Assembly: GCA_016704345.1 (NCBI GenBank)
Contig: JADJAH010000006.1
Span: forward strand, 124,001-188,000
DNA from: Ignavibacteria bacterium
Lineage (GTDB): Bacteria > Bacteroidota > Ignavibacteria > Tepidaquicellales > Tepidaquicellaceae
DNA: 64,000 nt
Direction of reading: 5' to 3'
Under the pieces are notes generated by a model that ran no database searches, was not told the origin of the DNA, and was given only the letters and a program-made list of their open reading frames with translations. Numbering within the stretch: position 1 is the first letter of the stretch; each line of letters begins with the position of its first letter. Both the position numbers and the translations under genes were made by a program. This document shows, piece by piece, positions 54,663-63,165 of the stretch.

Positions 54663-55496
54663 ATGAGAAATCTAATACTCTCCATTTTGATACTAATTCT
54701 TTTTGCTTCCGTTCTAAACGGTTGCAAAGAAGATAAGACTGTCGAAGTTAAGACTATCGAGGTTAAGACTGACTTTGATAAATACTTTAGGCAATATAAT
54801 GTTGACGGCACTTTCATCTTGTATGATCAAAACAATGACAAATTCTACTATCATAATCAGGATCAATCGGGAGTTGAATTTAGACCGGCATCCACATTCA
54901 AGATCATCAACTCGCTTATCGGCCTGGAGACCGGCGTAATCAAAGACGAAAACTTTGTAATTCCGTGGGATGGTGTTAACAGGCAAATAACAAACTGGAA
55001 CAGCGATCATGATCTGAAGGCTGCATATAAAAATTCTACTGTCTGGTATTATCAGGAACTTGCCCGCAGAGTAGGAGGCGAACAAATGAAGCATTGGCTC
55101 GACACTGTGAAGTATGGTAATGCAGATACTACCGGCGGCATAGACAAATTCTGGCTGTCAGGGGGTCTTCGGATTTCTCCCGAAAAGCAGATTGATTTTC
55201 TTAGACGTCTTCACGACAATACTCTGCCTTTCTCACAAAGATCATTGGACATTGTAAAAAGAATTATGATTGCAAAGGATACATTGGATTATGTTTTAAG
55301 AGCCAAGACCGGCTGGAGCAGTAGGGATAATGAAGATGATATCGGATGGTATGTCGGTTACTTTGAGACTAAGGACAATGTTTATTACTTCGCAAACTGC
55401 ATTCGGACAAGTGATCGCAATCACAAAGATTTTCTCAAAGCCAGAATTGAAATTGTGTACAAGATATTGGAAGACATGAAATTCATAAAGCAATAA
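54663..55496 (+). CDS. Class D (OXA-type) beta-lactamase-like lipoprotein
   Basis: 277 residues from the ATG at 54663 (54651 and 54621 also possible). The signal peptide ends in a lipobox (LNGC). Class D hallmarks, numbered from 54663, are complete: S77-T-F-K80 (active Ser and carbamylated Lys), S125-T-V, Y151-G-N, a Trp in FWLSGG (W164) and K215-T-G. Class D enzymes hydrolyse penicillins and some carbapenems; the BlaR-type sensor domain also shares this fold, but no membrane part is present here. Being a lipoprotein is less usual. A short tandem (VEVKTIEVKT) lies after the lipobox. No mobile element nearby. Confidence 0.85.
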   Translation: MRNLILSILILILFASVLNGCKEDKTVEVKTIEVKTDFDKYFRQYNVDGTFILYDQNNDKFYYHNQDQSGVEFRPASTFKIINSLIGLETGVIKDENFVIPWDGVNRQITNWNSDHDLKAAYKNSTVWYYQELARRVGGEQMKHWLDTVKYGNADTTGGIDKFWLSGGLRISPEKQIDFLRRLHDNTLPFSQRSLDIVKRIMIAKDTLDYVLRAKTGWSSRDNEDDIGWYVGYFETKDNVYYFANCIRTSDRNHKDFLKARIEIVYKILEDMKFIKQ

Positions 55497-55561
55497 CAGG
55501 GGAAGAGTTTAAACTTTTGCCTTGCGATAATTTTCTGCATTAAGAATTTGTGCAGTGAGTC

Positions 55562-56455
55562 TTAGGCTCTTCCAAACTCCAGCATCACCTTCGGAACATC
55601 TGCGAGTTTCCTGTGCACAGGAACATAAGTTCTCTTACCGAATACGTTGAAATCATTTTCACGAATGATATGAAGGATCTTTCGGTAATTGCGGCTCATC
55701 AATCCGACTGTAATTCTGCTGTCGCGGTCGAGCATGCGGATGCCCTCTTCTGCAGTATCATAATATTTCACAGCCCTGCTGATCTGATATTCCATTAGTT
55801 CACGGAAATTCTTGTTCATGGTATTTTTCATCAGATCTTCTTCGCTATAATCAAACAACTTCATATCTTCATTTGGAATGTAAATCCTGCCTCCCATTGC
55901 ATCTTCCTTCACATCGCGGAGAATGTTTGTCATTTGCATCGCAATTCCAAGATCGACAGCATAATTAAAGGTCCTATCGTCTTTGAATCCGAATACGTAT
56001 GTCGTCATCAATCCCACAACAGATGCAACCTTGTAGCAATAAACCTTAAGATCCTCAAAGTTCTCATAACGTGTTTTACTCATGTCCATGTTTACACCGT
56101 CTATCAGCTCGTTTGGCAGGTTCTCGGGGATGTCGAATTTTGAAATGGTGTCTTTGAGGGCGATCATGATGGGATGATCTATAATTTCTCCGTTATATAG
56201 CGCCTGTAAGTGTTGCCTCCATTCGTTCACAGCTTCTGATATCTTCTCGAAACTTTCCTCCGAACTAAGCGAGCGCATGAGATTCTTATCTACCAGGTCG
56301 TCGATGTACCTGCAAAAAGCGTAGATGGCATAACAGGCGTTCTTTTTTTCCGGTGGGAGAAACCTCGACGCAAAGTAAAATGTCTTTGCGTGTATTTTTG
56401 ACATGTTTTTGCAGTACTCGTAGGAAATTGTAAGCTTGTTGTCGATAGATATCAT
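55562..56455 (-). CDS. Phytoene/squalene synthase family protein
   Basis: 297-residue trans-isoprenyl diphosphate synthase of the squalene/phytoene synthase family, joining two prenyl diphosphates head to head. The first Asp-rich motif is AFCRYIDDLVD and the second is NILRDVKEDAMGGRIYIP, both intact. A presqualene diphosphate synthase (HpnD) or phytoene synthase (CrtB) role is possible; no hopanoid or carotenoid genes are adjacent to decide. Single gene, ATG start. Confidence 0.87.
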   Translation of the reverse strand: MISIDNKLTISYEYCKNMSKIHAKTFYFASRFLPPEKKNACYAIYAFCRYIDDLVDKNLMRSLSSEESFEKISEAVNEWRQHLQALYNGEIIDHPIMIALKDTISKFDIPENLPNELIDGVNMDMSKTRYENFEDLKVYCYKVASVVGLMTTYVFGFKDDRTFNYAVDLGIAMQMTNILRDVKEDAMGGRIYIPNEDMKLFDYSEEDLMKNTMNKNFRELMEYQISRAVKYYDTAEEGIRMLDRDSRITVGLMSRNYRKILHIIRENDFNVFGKRTYVPVHRKLADVPKVMLEFGRA

Positions 56456-56748
56456 GTAATAATTAGTTTGGAAAGAATTAAAATGGCAAACAAGTCATGA
56501 ATTCAAAAAGATTCCATTATAATAATTAATTTTTTGAAGTAAAGGAAATCTAATTCGCTGTCTGAAACCTCATTGAATTATCTTTCCAAGAATCCAATTA
56601 CAAAACAAATTTGTGAAATTCTCAATATTGAGCCGAGCTTCATGAACAATCACAAAGGGAAGTCAACTGCAATTTCCCTGAACTGCTTCTTGAATATCTT
56701 AAAATCCTTGAATTTCAAGTAGCAGAATCCACCTTTAAAATAAAAATT

Positions 56749-57438
56749 CTACTTACTGGGCATTAAAGGTCTTATCTCAATTTCATTCATCAGTGCATTC
56801 TGAGGAAGTTCCACTGCAAGAAGGCAGGCAGCGGCAACATCGTCAGGCGACAGAATGGTCTCACGCCGAGAGTTTAATATTGTGCCCGGCTGATCGAAAA
56901 AATTTGTATCAACTGAGCCGGGGCAGACTGTTACAACTCTTACATTGTCTTTTCTCACTTCTGCCATCAAAGATGATGCCAAACCGATCACTGCATGCTT
57001 GGTGGCAGAATATATTGAAGCCGAAGCAACTCCGTTCTTGCCGGCTATTGAAGACACTATTATTATGGTCCCGGATTTCTGCTCAAGCATGTGAGGCAGT
57101 GCATAACGGCACGAGAGGTAAACACCTTTAACATTGACTGCGAACATGCTGTCAAAATCCTTTGTCTTTGAATCTACCAGATTTGCAAATTTCCCAAAGC
57201 CGGCATTGCAGATCAGCACATCAATCCTGCCAAAACGGTCAATGACCTTTTCGATAAGGACTTTGACATCCTTTTCTTTTGAGATATCAGTCTTGACATA
57301 CATGTAATTCTTGTTCTTGATCTTCCCGGCCTCGGTACGTGATGCATCAACTACAATGAAACCTTTCTTCAAAAATGCTTTTGCACAAGAGAGTCCTATC
57401 CCTTTTGATGCACCGGTTATTACTGCGATTTTTTTCAA
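56749..57438 (-). CDS. SDR family oxidoreductase
   Basis: 229-residue classical short-chain dehydrogenase/reductase: cofactor motif TGASKGIGLS, NAGFG, the catalytic Ser in VSSIAGK, and YSATKH (Tyr and Lys). The sequence lacks features that point to one substrate; 3-oxoacyl-ACP reductase-like SDRs are among the closest by motif. Minus-strand, upstream of the squalene-synthase-like gene by 293 bp with no gene between. Confidence 0.87.
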   Translation of the reverse strand: MKKIAVITGASKGIGLSCAKAFLKKGFIVVDASRTEAGKIKNKNYMYVKTDISKEKDVKVLIEKVIDRFGRIDVLICNAGFGKFANLVDSKTKDFDSMFAVNVKGVYLSCRYALPHMLEQKSGTIIIVSSIAGKNGVASASIYSATKHAVIGLASSLMAEVRKDNVRVVTVCPGSVDTNFFDQPGTILNSRRETILSPDDVAAACLLAVELPQNALMNEIEIRPLMPSK

Positions 57439-57539
57439 TGGCTTAGTAGTTACTTACTGAATTTGTCTTTATTATTAACTCTGATCTTACAAAATAGAAA
57501 ATACACTCTTCAGATTGCTTTGAAATACCAAGCTACTTC

Positions 57540-57571
57540 ATTTTTAATTTTTAATTCTCAATTTTTAATTG
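57540..57571 (-). repeat. Heptanucleotide-type tract at the stop codon of the NTF2-like gene
   Basis: Four imperfect 7-bp units of AAAAATT/GAATTAA type on the minus strand. The TAA stop of the NTF2-like gene (57565-57567) lies within the tract. Related in pattern to the tracts at 17012, 17307, 36091, 36199 and 43864. Confidence 0.75.
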
Positions 57572-57927
57572 CTAAAGAGCGGTGTGTTATCAATATGGAT
57601 CAGGTACTTGTCAATCAAATCACCATCCATATAAAACAGATTTACAAAATTTACGGTAACTTTTTTATCATCAAGCCTAGTATATTTCACCTGTCCTTCC
57701 CAAATGATATCGCCGTTCTTCTCCCATGAATTAACCACTTTATGTTCGCTTGATTTGATCATGTTAAAAAAAGCTGCAACATAGTCACTGATAGCTTGCC
57801 TGCCAACAACATCAGGGTTATTACCAAATCTGAAAATTCCGTTCTCTGTAATGAAAGAAGCAAAGCCGTCTGCGTCTTTTGTGTCAATAGATTTTCCTAT
57901 TTTTTCCAGCCACTCTTTTTTATCCAT
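57565..57927 (-). CDS. SnoaL/NTF2-like fold protein
   Basis: 120-residue protein with the NTF2-like pattern: N-terminal helices (KKEWLEKIGKSIDTKDADGFASF), ITENGIFRFGNNPDVVGRQAI and a beta-sheet with KVTVNFVNLFYMDGDLIDKYLIHID. This fold covers isomerases, polyketide cyclases and many uncharacterised proteins. Function cannot be specified; no partner gene is adjacent. ATG start; its stop lies in a repeat tract. Confidence 0.75.
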   Translation of the reverse strand: MDKKEWLEKIGKSIDTKDADGFASFITENGIFRFGNNPDVVGRQAISDYVAAFFNMIKSSEHKVVNSWEKNGDIIWEGQVKYTRLDDKKVTVNFVNLFYMDGDLIDKYLIHIDNTPLFSN

Positions 57928-58102
57928 TTGTATGTGATGTATCCTTTCTTAGATTTGATTTTTTTAGAACGCAAAACTCGGTAATGCTTAAGGCTTTTTC
58001 AATGCCAAACTATATCATGAAATTCTGTTGTTTCCTTGGCAATAGTTGTATAGTTTTAAATAAATTTCATCAAGCAATCTAAATTAAGGGAGAACCACTT
58101 CC

Positions 58103-60172
58103 ATGACAAATTACAAACTCCGCATTCAAATCATCGCACCTGCCAATGATGATGGCAGTGATGCTGCCAATATCACACCGAGTCAGGTTTCGGCAAAATT
58201 AGAAACAGTCAATGAGATTCTTGCTCCCGCCAATATTGAATTCATTTTTGATGAGACAAATGATTTCCTGAAGATCCACAGCACTCTTGTAAACAGAGAG
58301 TTCACACCACTCGAGCTTCCCAACGTAGGTAACTCAAAATGGGATCATGAGCCGACTGTAGATTCTCAAAGTCACACCCGTGCGAGAACAAACATTGCCA
58401 TGCAATTTCCCGGTAAGCTTACGGTAATTTTTCGCAACCGGAAGAAACTCGATACTGATGATAATGGCAATTGGGAAATAGTAAACAAGGGAGGAGGTTC
58501 GTCAAGCGCAAACTCACACTTTGTTAATATGTCGACGATCAGCAACGGAGTTGACTTGGCTCATGAAATAGGACACTATCTTCAGCTTCCTCATACTTTC
58601 GTTGGGGGTGTTGAAAAAGTGTCAGACGCCGCGGCATTGATAAAGGAATACGTTGAAGACGGTCATGATGAGGATGAAGGCATGACTGCATTGGACGGCG
58701 ACAGGAATGTAGTTCTTGATACTCCGGGTGATTGCAAGAGTGCGATTTTTGAAAGCGAAGACCTTGATCCGTGCGGAGAGGAAGGTGAGATAACGATCCC
58801 GGTAAACTTTGGAGAATCAATAAGGCTTTATACGCTTGCACCTGACAGGAATCTTGTGATGAGCTATTTCAAAGGATGCAGTGAAACGGGTGATAAGACT
58901 ATTTCACCTCAGCAGGCACGGCGAATTCGGGATGGACTCGAACTCCGACATCGTCATGATCTTATAAGTTCTTCACCTTCATTCAAATACAGCATAAATC
59001 GCGGAGGGTCGGCAACAGGCGGCGGAGTTTCTGAAGTTGAAGTTGCACTGGTTCGTGCCGGAAGAATCGCTGCTGCCGTCAAAGATGAAAACGGCGACCT
59101 GAAGATCATTGTGTTTGATATCAGTGATGCCGGAAAGAAAGTTACAAGACGCGGCTCCGAATCCGGAGGGGCAGTGAGCAAAATATCTGTTTGCGGACTC
59201 GGACAAAATCTGATTGCAACTGCCGTTATAACATCTTCAAAAGAACTTAAGATCATTATCTGGCGGATCGAAGCGAATGGAAATGTTATGCGGCTCGGGG
59301 ATGCATCCGGTGAGGGGGAAGTTAATGATGTAGCGTGCTGCATCTCCCGCTATAATCTTGGCAACAATTACATGGCTACTGCCGTGCGAATGAAAGACGG
59401 CACGATGAAAGTGAATGTTTGGGAAACATATGTTAACGGAACTCTGAAGCATCGGGCAGAAGCTACGGCTGGTAAGATAAATGTTCCTAAATCAGGAATT
59501 ACAACTCCGCGATTGTCAATCTGCATCGTTGGAGCAAATGGGCTTTTAACTTCTATTCGTGATGAAAGTCATGTTCTTAAATCCATACTCTGGGAATTTG
59601 ATGATGACAAGAAACTCAGACGGTCCGGTAGCATTGAACATGACGAACCTTCAACCGGCTGGATTTCCGGCGGCACAGTGGGAAGAAGTGTGGCAGTAAC
59701 GGCTTTTCAGAATAAGGATAAAGCGCTAAGATTGCAAGCATATGGAATATTGGAAGAGGGCAAGTTCATAGAAATGCGGGGAAGCGCAAGTGCCGGAAGT
59801 ATAGGAGATGTTTCATTGTGCAGGCTTGGAACGGAGATGGTGATGACGGGCTTAAGGGTAGGAGCTGACAAGCTTAAGCTGATTCTTTGGAATGTAACCA
59901 AGTCGGGTGATCATATTATCCGGCTTTGTGATAAATCAGCCAGTGACGTCTACTCAAAATTGTCCATGTGTCATTCAGACCGAAACCAGTTGATAACCGC
60001 AATGCGGGATAACTCCGGGAATCTGAAAGTGGTTTGCTGGTATCTACTCGGGAAATATGCAATGGGAAAAATGAATTCTGATCACTTCAAGAAAATTTTC
60101 GAAAAGGCAAAACCGGAAAGGATAACTTCGAAAAAGGCTTTTAAGGCAAGGGGAGGAGACTGCGGAAATTAG
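58103..60172 (+). CDS. M43-like zinc metalloprotease with a seven-repeat propeller domain
   Basis: 689 residues. The N-terminal half is a metzincin protease: zinc motif HEIGHYLQLPH (H154, E155, H158, H164) and Met-turn NLVMSYF (M253), close to cytophagalysin/pappalysin (M43) enzymes. Residues about 298-665 consist of seven repeats of about 48-57 residues with the pattern SGG-V--V-----G---IATAVRD--G-LK-I-W-I---G---R-G, so a seven-bladed beta-propeller is likely. No signal peptide is visible, and no T9SS sorting tail. Ribosome-binding site AAGGGAG precedes the ATG. How it is released, if at all, is unclear. Confidence 0.8.
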   Translation: MTNYKLRIQIIAPANDDGSDAANITPSQVSAKLETVNEILAPANIEFIFDETNDFLKIHSTLVNREFTPLELPNVGNSKWDHEPTVDSQSHTRARTNIAMQFPGKLTVIFRNRKKLDTDDNGNWEIVNKGGGSSSANSHFVNMSTISNGVDLAHEIGHYLQLPHTFVGGVEKVSDAAALIKEYVEDGHDEDEGMTALDGDRNVVLDTPGDCKSAIFESEDLDPCGEEGEITIPVNFGESIRLYTLAPDRNLVMSYFKGCSETGDKTISPQQARRIRDGLELRHRHDLISSSPSFKYSINRGGSATGGGVSEVEVALVRAGRIAAAVKDENGDLKIIVFDISDAGKKVTRRGSESGGAVSKISVCGLGQNLIATAVITSSKELKIIIWRIEANGNVMRLGDASGEGEVNDVACCISRYNLGNNYMATAVRMKDGTMKVNVWETYVNGTLKHRAEATAGKINVPKSGITTPRLSICIVGANGLLTSIRDESHVLKSILWEFDDDKKLRRSGSIEHDEPSTGWISGGTVGRSVAVTAFQNKDKALRLQAYGILEEGKFIEMRGSASAGSIGDVSLCRLGTEMVMTGLRVGADKLKLILWNVTKSGDHIIRLCDKSASDVYSKLSMCHSDRNQLITAMRDNSGNLKVVCWYLLGKYAMGKMNSDHFKKIFEKAKPERITSKKAFKARGGDCGN

Positions 60173-60197
60173 TGCATGTAATAAAATTTTAGAAAAT

Positions 60198-60232
60198 GAG
60201 GTTTCTCCCCAACCTGGTAGGGGAGAAACCTC
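60198..60232. repeat. Perfect REP-type palindrome, copy 1
   Basis: GAGGTTTCTCCCC and GGGGAGAAACCTC form a perfect 13-bp stem around a 9-nt loop (60211-60219). It is 26 bp after the metalloprotease stop and could also terminate it, but the U-run is poor. The second copy starts 183 bp downstream. Confidence 0.9.
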
Positions 60233-60380
60233 AACCTTGTTTTTGCTTTAGAAATGGCGATTTCAGGAAAACTGAATTCTAGACATGAGATATTTCTAAA
60301 CTACCTGTCTGACCATAAATGTACACACAAACCATCTTTCCTTACTTTCCAAATTAAAATCATGTGAACAATTAAGTGCT

Positions 60381-60415
60381 GAGGTTTCTCCCCAAACCAA
60401 TAGGGGAGAAACCTC
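60381..60415. repeat. Perfect REP-type palindrome, copy 2
   Basis: The same 13-bp stem arms as copy 1, again with a 9-nt loop, but of different sequence (AAACCAATA versus AACCTGGTA). It sits 87 bp upstream of the RAYT transposase start. Only the arms are conserved. The spacer between the copies (60233-60380) holds no gene. Confidence 0.9.
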
Positions 60416-60501
60416 ATGTTTGTTTTTTGTTTGCTTTACCATATTTTTGCAGTGCGTATATGAAAAGCAACAAGTTTTTATGAACATCAAAAAAAGACAC
60501 C

Positions 60502-61071
60502 ATGCCTTCAAAATACAGACAACCTCTGTGTCCTCTGACATTTTACCACATATTTAACAGAGGCATTAACGGTGAAAAGATCTTCTATTCTTCAGAAGAT
60601 TATACAAGATTCTTGTCAGACTATGAAACGAAATTGTCAGACTATGTCGATACATTTTCATATTGCCTGATTCCAAATCATTTCCATCTCCTCATTAGAA
60701 CCGGTGAAGACTGCAAAACCATCTCAAATCAATTCAAGTTGTTTTTCAGCAATCATAGTATGAAGATCAACGATTCCCAAAACAGGTATGGCAGTCTGTT
60801 TACAAAACCATTCAAGCGAAGTCCTGTTACTAATGAAGGGTATCTTCAGAGAATGTTTTTTTATATACACAATAATCCACTGCATCATTGTATTTGTGAT
60901 GATCCTTTATCATATGAATGGAGTTCCTACGAAACATTAATGTCAAACAAGGATACATTCTTGAATCGTGATGAAGCATTAAGTTATTTTGGTGGCAAAT
61001 CAGCTTTCAAAAATTTCCATAATGAATTAAGTACTTTGACTCTCAGAGAGAAAGGTATAATGGAATTCTAA
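60502..61071 (+). CDS. REP-associated tyrosine transposase (RAYT, Y1-Tnp IS200-like)
   Basis: 189 residues, typical RAYT size. It has the IS200-like Y1 transposase signature: LIPNHFHLLI, with the HUH-type pair H60 and H62, and the catalytic tyrosine segment YIHNNP (Y121), with NRYGSLFTKPFK between. RAYTs are single-copy, domesticated relatives of IS200 transposases that mobilise short palindromic REPs. Two identical-arm palindromes lie immediately upstream, which fits that association. Whether other copies occur in the genome cannot be seen here. ATG start. Confidence 0.9.
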   Translation: MPSKYRQPLCPLTFYHIFNRGINGEKIFYSSEDYTRFLSDYETKLSDYVDTFSYCLIPNHFHLLIRTGEDCKTISNQFKLFFSNHSMKINDSQNRYGSLFTKPFKRSPVTNEGYLQRMFFYIHNNPLHHCICDDPLSYEWSSYETLMSNKDTFLNRDEALSYFGGKSAFKNFHNELSTLTLREKGIMEF

Positions 61072-61132
61072 TGCTTTGGCTTTCAAACCAACCGTTTCAT
61101 AGCAAATTAATTCTAAAGGCAAGAAAGTCGAA

Positions 61133-61163
61133 TTGATTTTCAAAACCTAATTGGCTAATTTTG
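61133..61163 (+). promoter_or_regulatory. Candidate promoter of the ATP synthase operon
   Basis: TTG at 61133-61135 and TAATTTTG at 61156-61163 (20 nt between) match the Bacteroidota consensus TTTG-N19-TAnnTTTG. The -7 box ends 14 bp before the AtpZ-like start codon, which implies a very short leader. Confidence 0.4.
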
Positions 61164-61177
61164 CAAACCCTTGATTT

Positions 61178-61483
61178 ATGTCAGAACAAACAAATGATAA
61201 CGAAGGAAAAAAGAGTTCTTTAAAAGACTTTCTGACAAAGCCTCTCGTGAAGGCAGACTCCAAAACCATGCAATATTCCGGGCTTGGAGTGACTCTTGCA
61301 GTTACTATCCTGGTTTTTCTTTGGGTCGGGATGTGGATTGACGGGAAATTCTCCACGAGTCCATGGTTTACGATAGGTCTTTCGTTGATTGGAATGGGAG
61401 CCGGTTTTTATAGCTTCTATTTGAACATTAAGAAATTGACGGCAGAGGACAAGAAGAATAATCCAAAGTTCAACAAATACTGA
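61178..61483 (+). CDS. AtpZ/AtpI-family accessory protein of the ATP synthase
   Basis: 101 residues with two transmembrane helices (GLGVTLAVTILVFLWVGMWI and FTIGLSLIGMGAGFYSFYL) and the WVGMWIDGKF segment of the AtpZ/AtpI family. These small proteins help assemble or supply magnesium or calcium to the Fo rotor. The N-terminal 30 residues are charged and cytosolic. First gene of the ATP synthase operon; 9 bp before the next gene. Confidence 0.8.
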   Translation: MSEQTNDNEGKKSSLKDFLTKPLVKADSKTMQYSGLGVTLAVTILVFLWVGMWIDGKFSTSPWFTIGLSLIGMGAGFYSFYLNIKKLTAEDKKNNPKFNKY

Positions 61484-61492
61484 TCACTGCAT

Positions 61493-61879
61493 TTGGAAAA
61501 GTATATTAAGCGCTTGATCCTTATCAGCGCAGTAATTTTAGTCTTGGGAATAGTTCTGATGTATGCCACGGCAAATTTTCAAATGATCATTCCTTTCCTT
61601 GTTGGCTGGGCAGTGAGTTTTGCAAATTCGGTAATTGGAATTATAGTTATCACAAGAGCTTTCAAAACTTCAGGCAAGGGATTTTTCAATACTATTTTGC
61701 TCAGCATGGTTGTTAGAATGTTTTCAATAGTTGCAATCGTTGCCCTGCTGATCATACTGTTAAAGATAGACAAGATAAATCTTGCAGTGTCGCTGTTTTT
61801 GTTTTACTTCCTTTTCCTGATACTGGAAATAAACTTTCTTCAGACAGGAGTTAAGGCGAACGAGAATGTATCACAATAA
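61493..61879 (+). CDS. AtpI-like small membrane protein
   Basis: 128 residues with four predicted helices and no soluble domain, starting at a TTG. Position between the AtpZ-like gene and atpB, and the helix pattern (VGWAVSFANSVIGIIVI), fit the ATP synthase subunit I (AtpI/UncI) type, but the sequence is diverged. Confidence 0.6.
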   Translation: MEKYIKRLILISAVILVLGIVLMYATANFQMIIPFLVGWAVSFANSVIGIIVITRAFKTSGKGFFNTILLSMVVRMFSIVAIVALLIILLKIDKINLAVSLFLFYFLFLILEINFLQTGVKANENVSQ

Positions 61880-61891
61880 TTAACTCAGAAA

Positions 61892-62803
61892 TTGCGCAGA
61901 ATAATTCTTTCTACCCGCTCAATCACAAATAAATTCTTTCTTCCGGCACTAGTTGCCGTATTACTTTTAAGCTCAGCTTCCCTTTTTGCTTCCGATGATC
62001 CCAAAGGCGGCAAGGAGACGCTCGACATCATCGACAAAGTCGTTGATCACCATTACATTGACCTGTATTTCCTTGGCAAAGTTCCGCTTCCTCATTTTGA
62101 ACCTGTTGAAATTTTCGGAATCAAATTCGATTTTTCCATCACAAAGGCAACAGCAATGGTGTTCCTTGCGTCTATCATTACGATATTGATCCTTGCTTAT
62201 GCTGCTTCATCAAATAAGAAAAACAAGATTCCTAAAGGTATCGGGAATATGATTGAAGCAGTGGTAGTATTTATCAGAGATGAGATAGTTGTGGCCAACA
62301 TGGGCAAGGACGGGCTGAAATACATGCCGTTTTTCCTTACAATGTTTTTCTTCGTGCTGTTTGCAAATCTTATCGGACTCTTTCCGTTTCTCGCTCAACC
62401 GACAAAGAATATAAACATTACTGCAGCTCTTGCACTCATTACATTTTTCATGACACAGGCTGCAGGCATCAAGGCTCACGGCTTCGGAGGGTACGTTAAA
62501 AACCTAGTCCCGCCGGGTGTCCCGACATTTGTATTGCCAATTATGATAGTGGTCGAATTCATCGGACTCTTTACCAAGCCGTTCTCGCTCATGATGAGGT
62601 TGTTTGCAAATATTACCGCGGGATCGATTATCATTTTCTCATTAATAGGTTTGATATTTGTGATGGAGTATGCAGGTTCAGTAATCGCAGTTCCTTTTGC
62701 ACTGTTCATCTATATGATGGAAATTTTCATTGCCTTTCTTCAGGCATACATTTTTACAATGCTTTCAGTTCTATACATAAATATGGCAAGGCATCATCAT
62801 TGA
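61892..62803 (+). CDS. atpB: F1Fo ATP synthase subunit a
   Basis: 303-residue subunit a, the proton channel half of Fo. The essential arginine lies in the helix SLMMRLFANITAG, and the C-terminal helix (FLQAYIFTMLSVLYI) has the conserved Gln. The N-terminal 35 residues look like a cleavable signal (FFLPALVAVLLLSSASLFAS), an extension common in Bacteroidota/Chlorobiota subunit a. TTG start at 61892. Confidence 0.94.
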   Translation: MRRIILSTRSITNKFFLPALVAVLLLSSASLFASDDPKGGKETLDIIDKVVDHHYIDLYFLGKVPLPHFEPVEIFGIKFDFSITKATAMVFLASIITILILAYAASSNKKNKIPKGIGNMIEAVVVFIRDEIVVANMGKDGLKYMPFFLTMFFFVLFANLIGLFPFLAQPTKNINITAALALITFFMTQAAGIKAHGFGGYVKNLVPPGVPTFVLPIMIVVEFIGLFTKPFSLMMRLFANITAGSIIIFSLIGLIFVMEYAGSVIAVPFALFIYMMEIFIAFLQAYIFTMLSVLYINMARHHH

Positions 62804-62860
62804 TTTTTTTTAAAACAAGCAATCAACTTAAACCAAAAACAAAAAGGAGAAATAAGTAAA

Positions 62861-63082
62861 ATGGATTTAGCATTCTTGGGAGCCGGTATCGGTGCAGGAT
62901 TAACAGTAATCGGTGCAGGACTTGGAATCGGCAGACTTGCAGATTCAGCCATGGAAGCAAGCGGAAGACAACCGGAAGCACTTGGTGAGATCAGAACATC
63001 GATGATCATCGCAGCTGCTCTTATCGAAGGTGTTGCTCTGTTCGGCCTTGTTATCTGTATTCTTCTAGCTACAAAGAGCTGA
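62861..63082 (+). CDS. atpE: F1Fo ATP synthase subunit c
   Basis: 73-residue rotor subunit, two helices with the polar loop GRQPEA and the ion-binding glutamate E56 in AALIEGVAL. The residues after E56 (GVA) and the absence of the Glu-Ser/Thr pair suggest proton rather than sodium coupling. Preceded by a strong ribosome-binding site (AAAGGAG). Confidence 0.95.
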   Translation: MDLAFLGAGIGAGLTVIGAGLGIGRLADSAMEASGRQPEALGEIRTSMIIAAALIEGVALFGLVICILLATKS

Positions 63083-63165
63083 TCGCAATCATTTCGATGC
63101 AACAGAACTTCACAGCGCGAACATTTTGCGCAGTGAATCATTGTTAATATAAAAATTTCGGGATA

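Noticed and set aside
54663..55496. Recently acquired antibiotic-resistance gene
   Set aside because: No insertion sequence, integron or att site flanks it, and its base composition looks like that of its neighbours.
60381..60501. The second palindrome as an intrinsic terminator
   Set aside because: It has a perfect GC-containing stem but its downstream sequence has no sustained T-run, and the RAYT gene starts just after.
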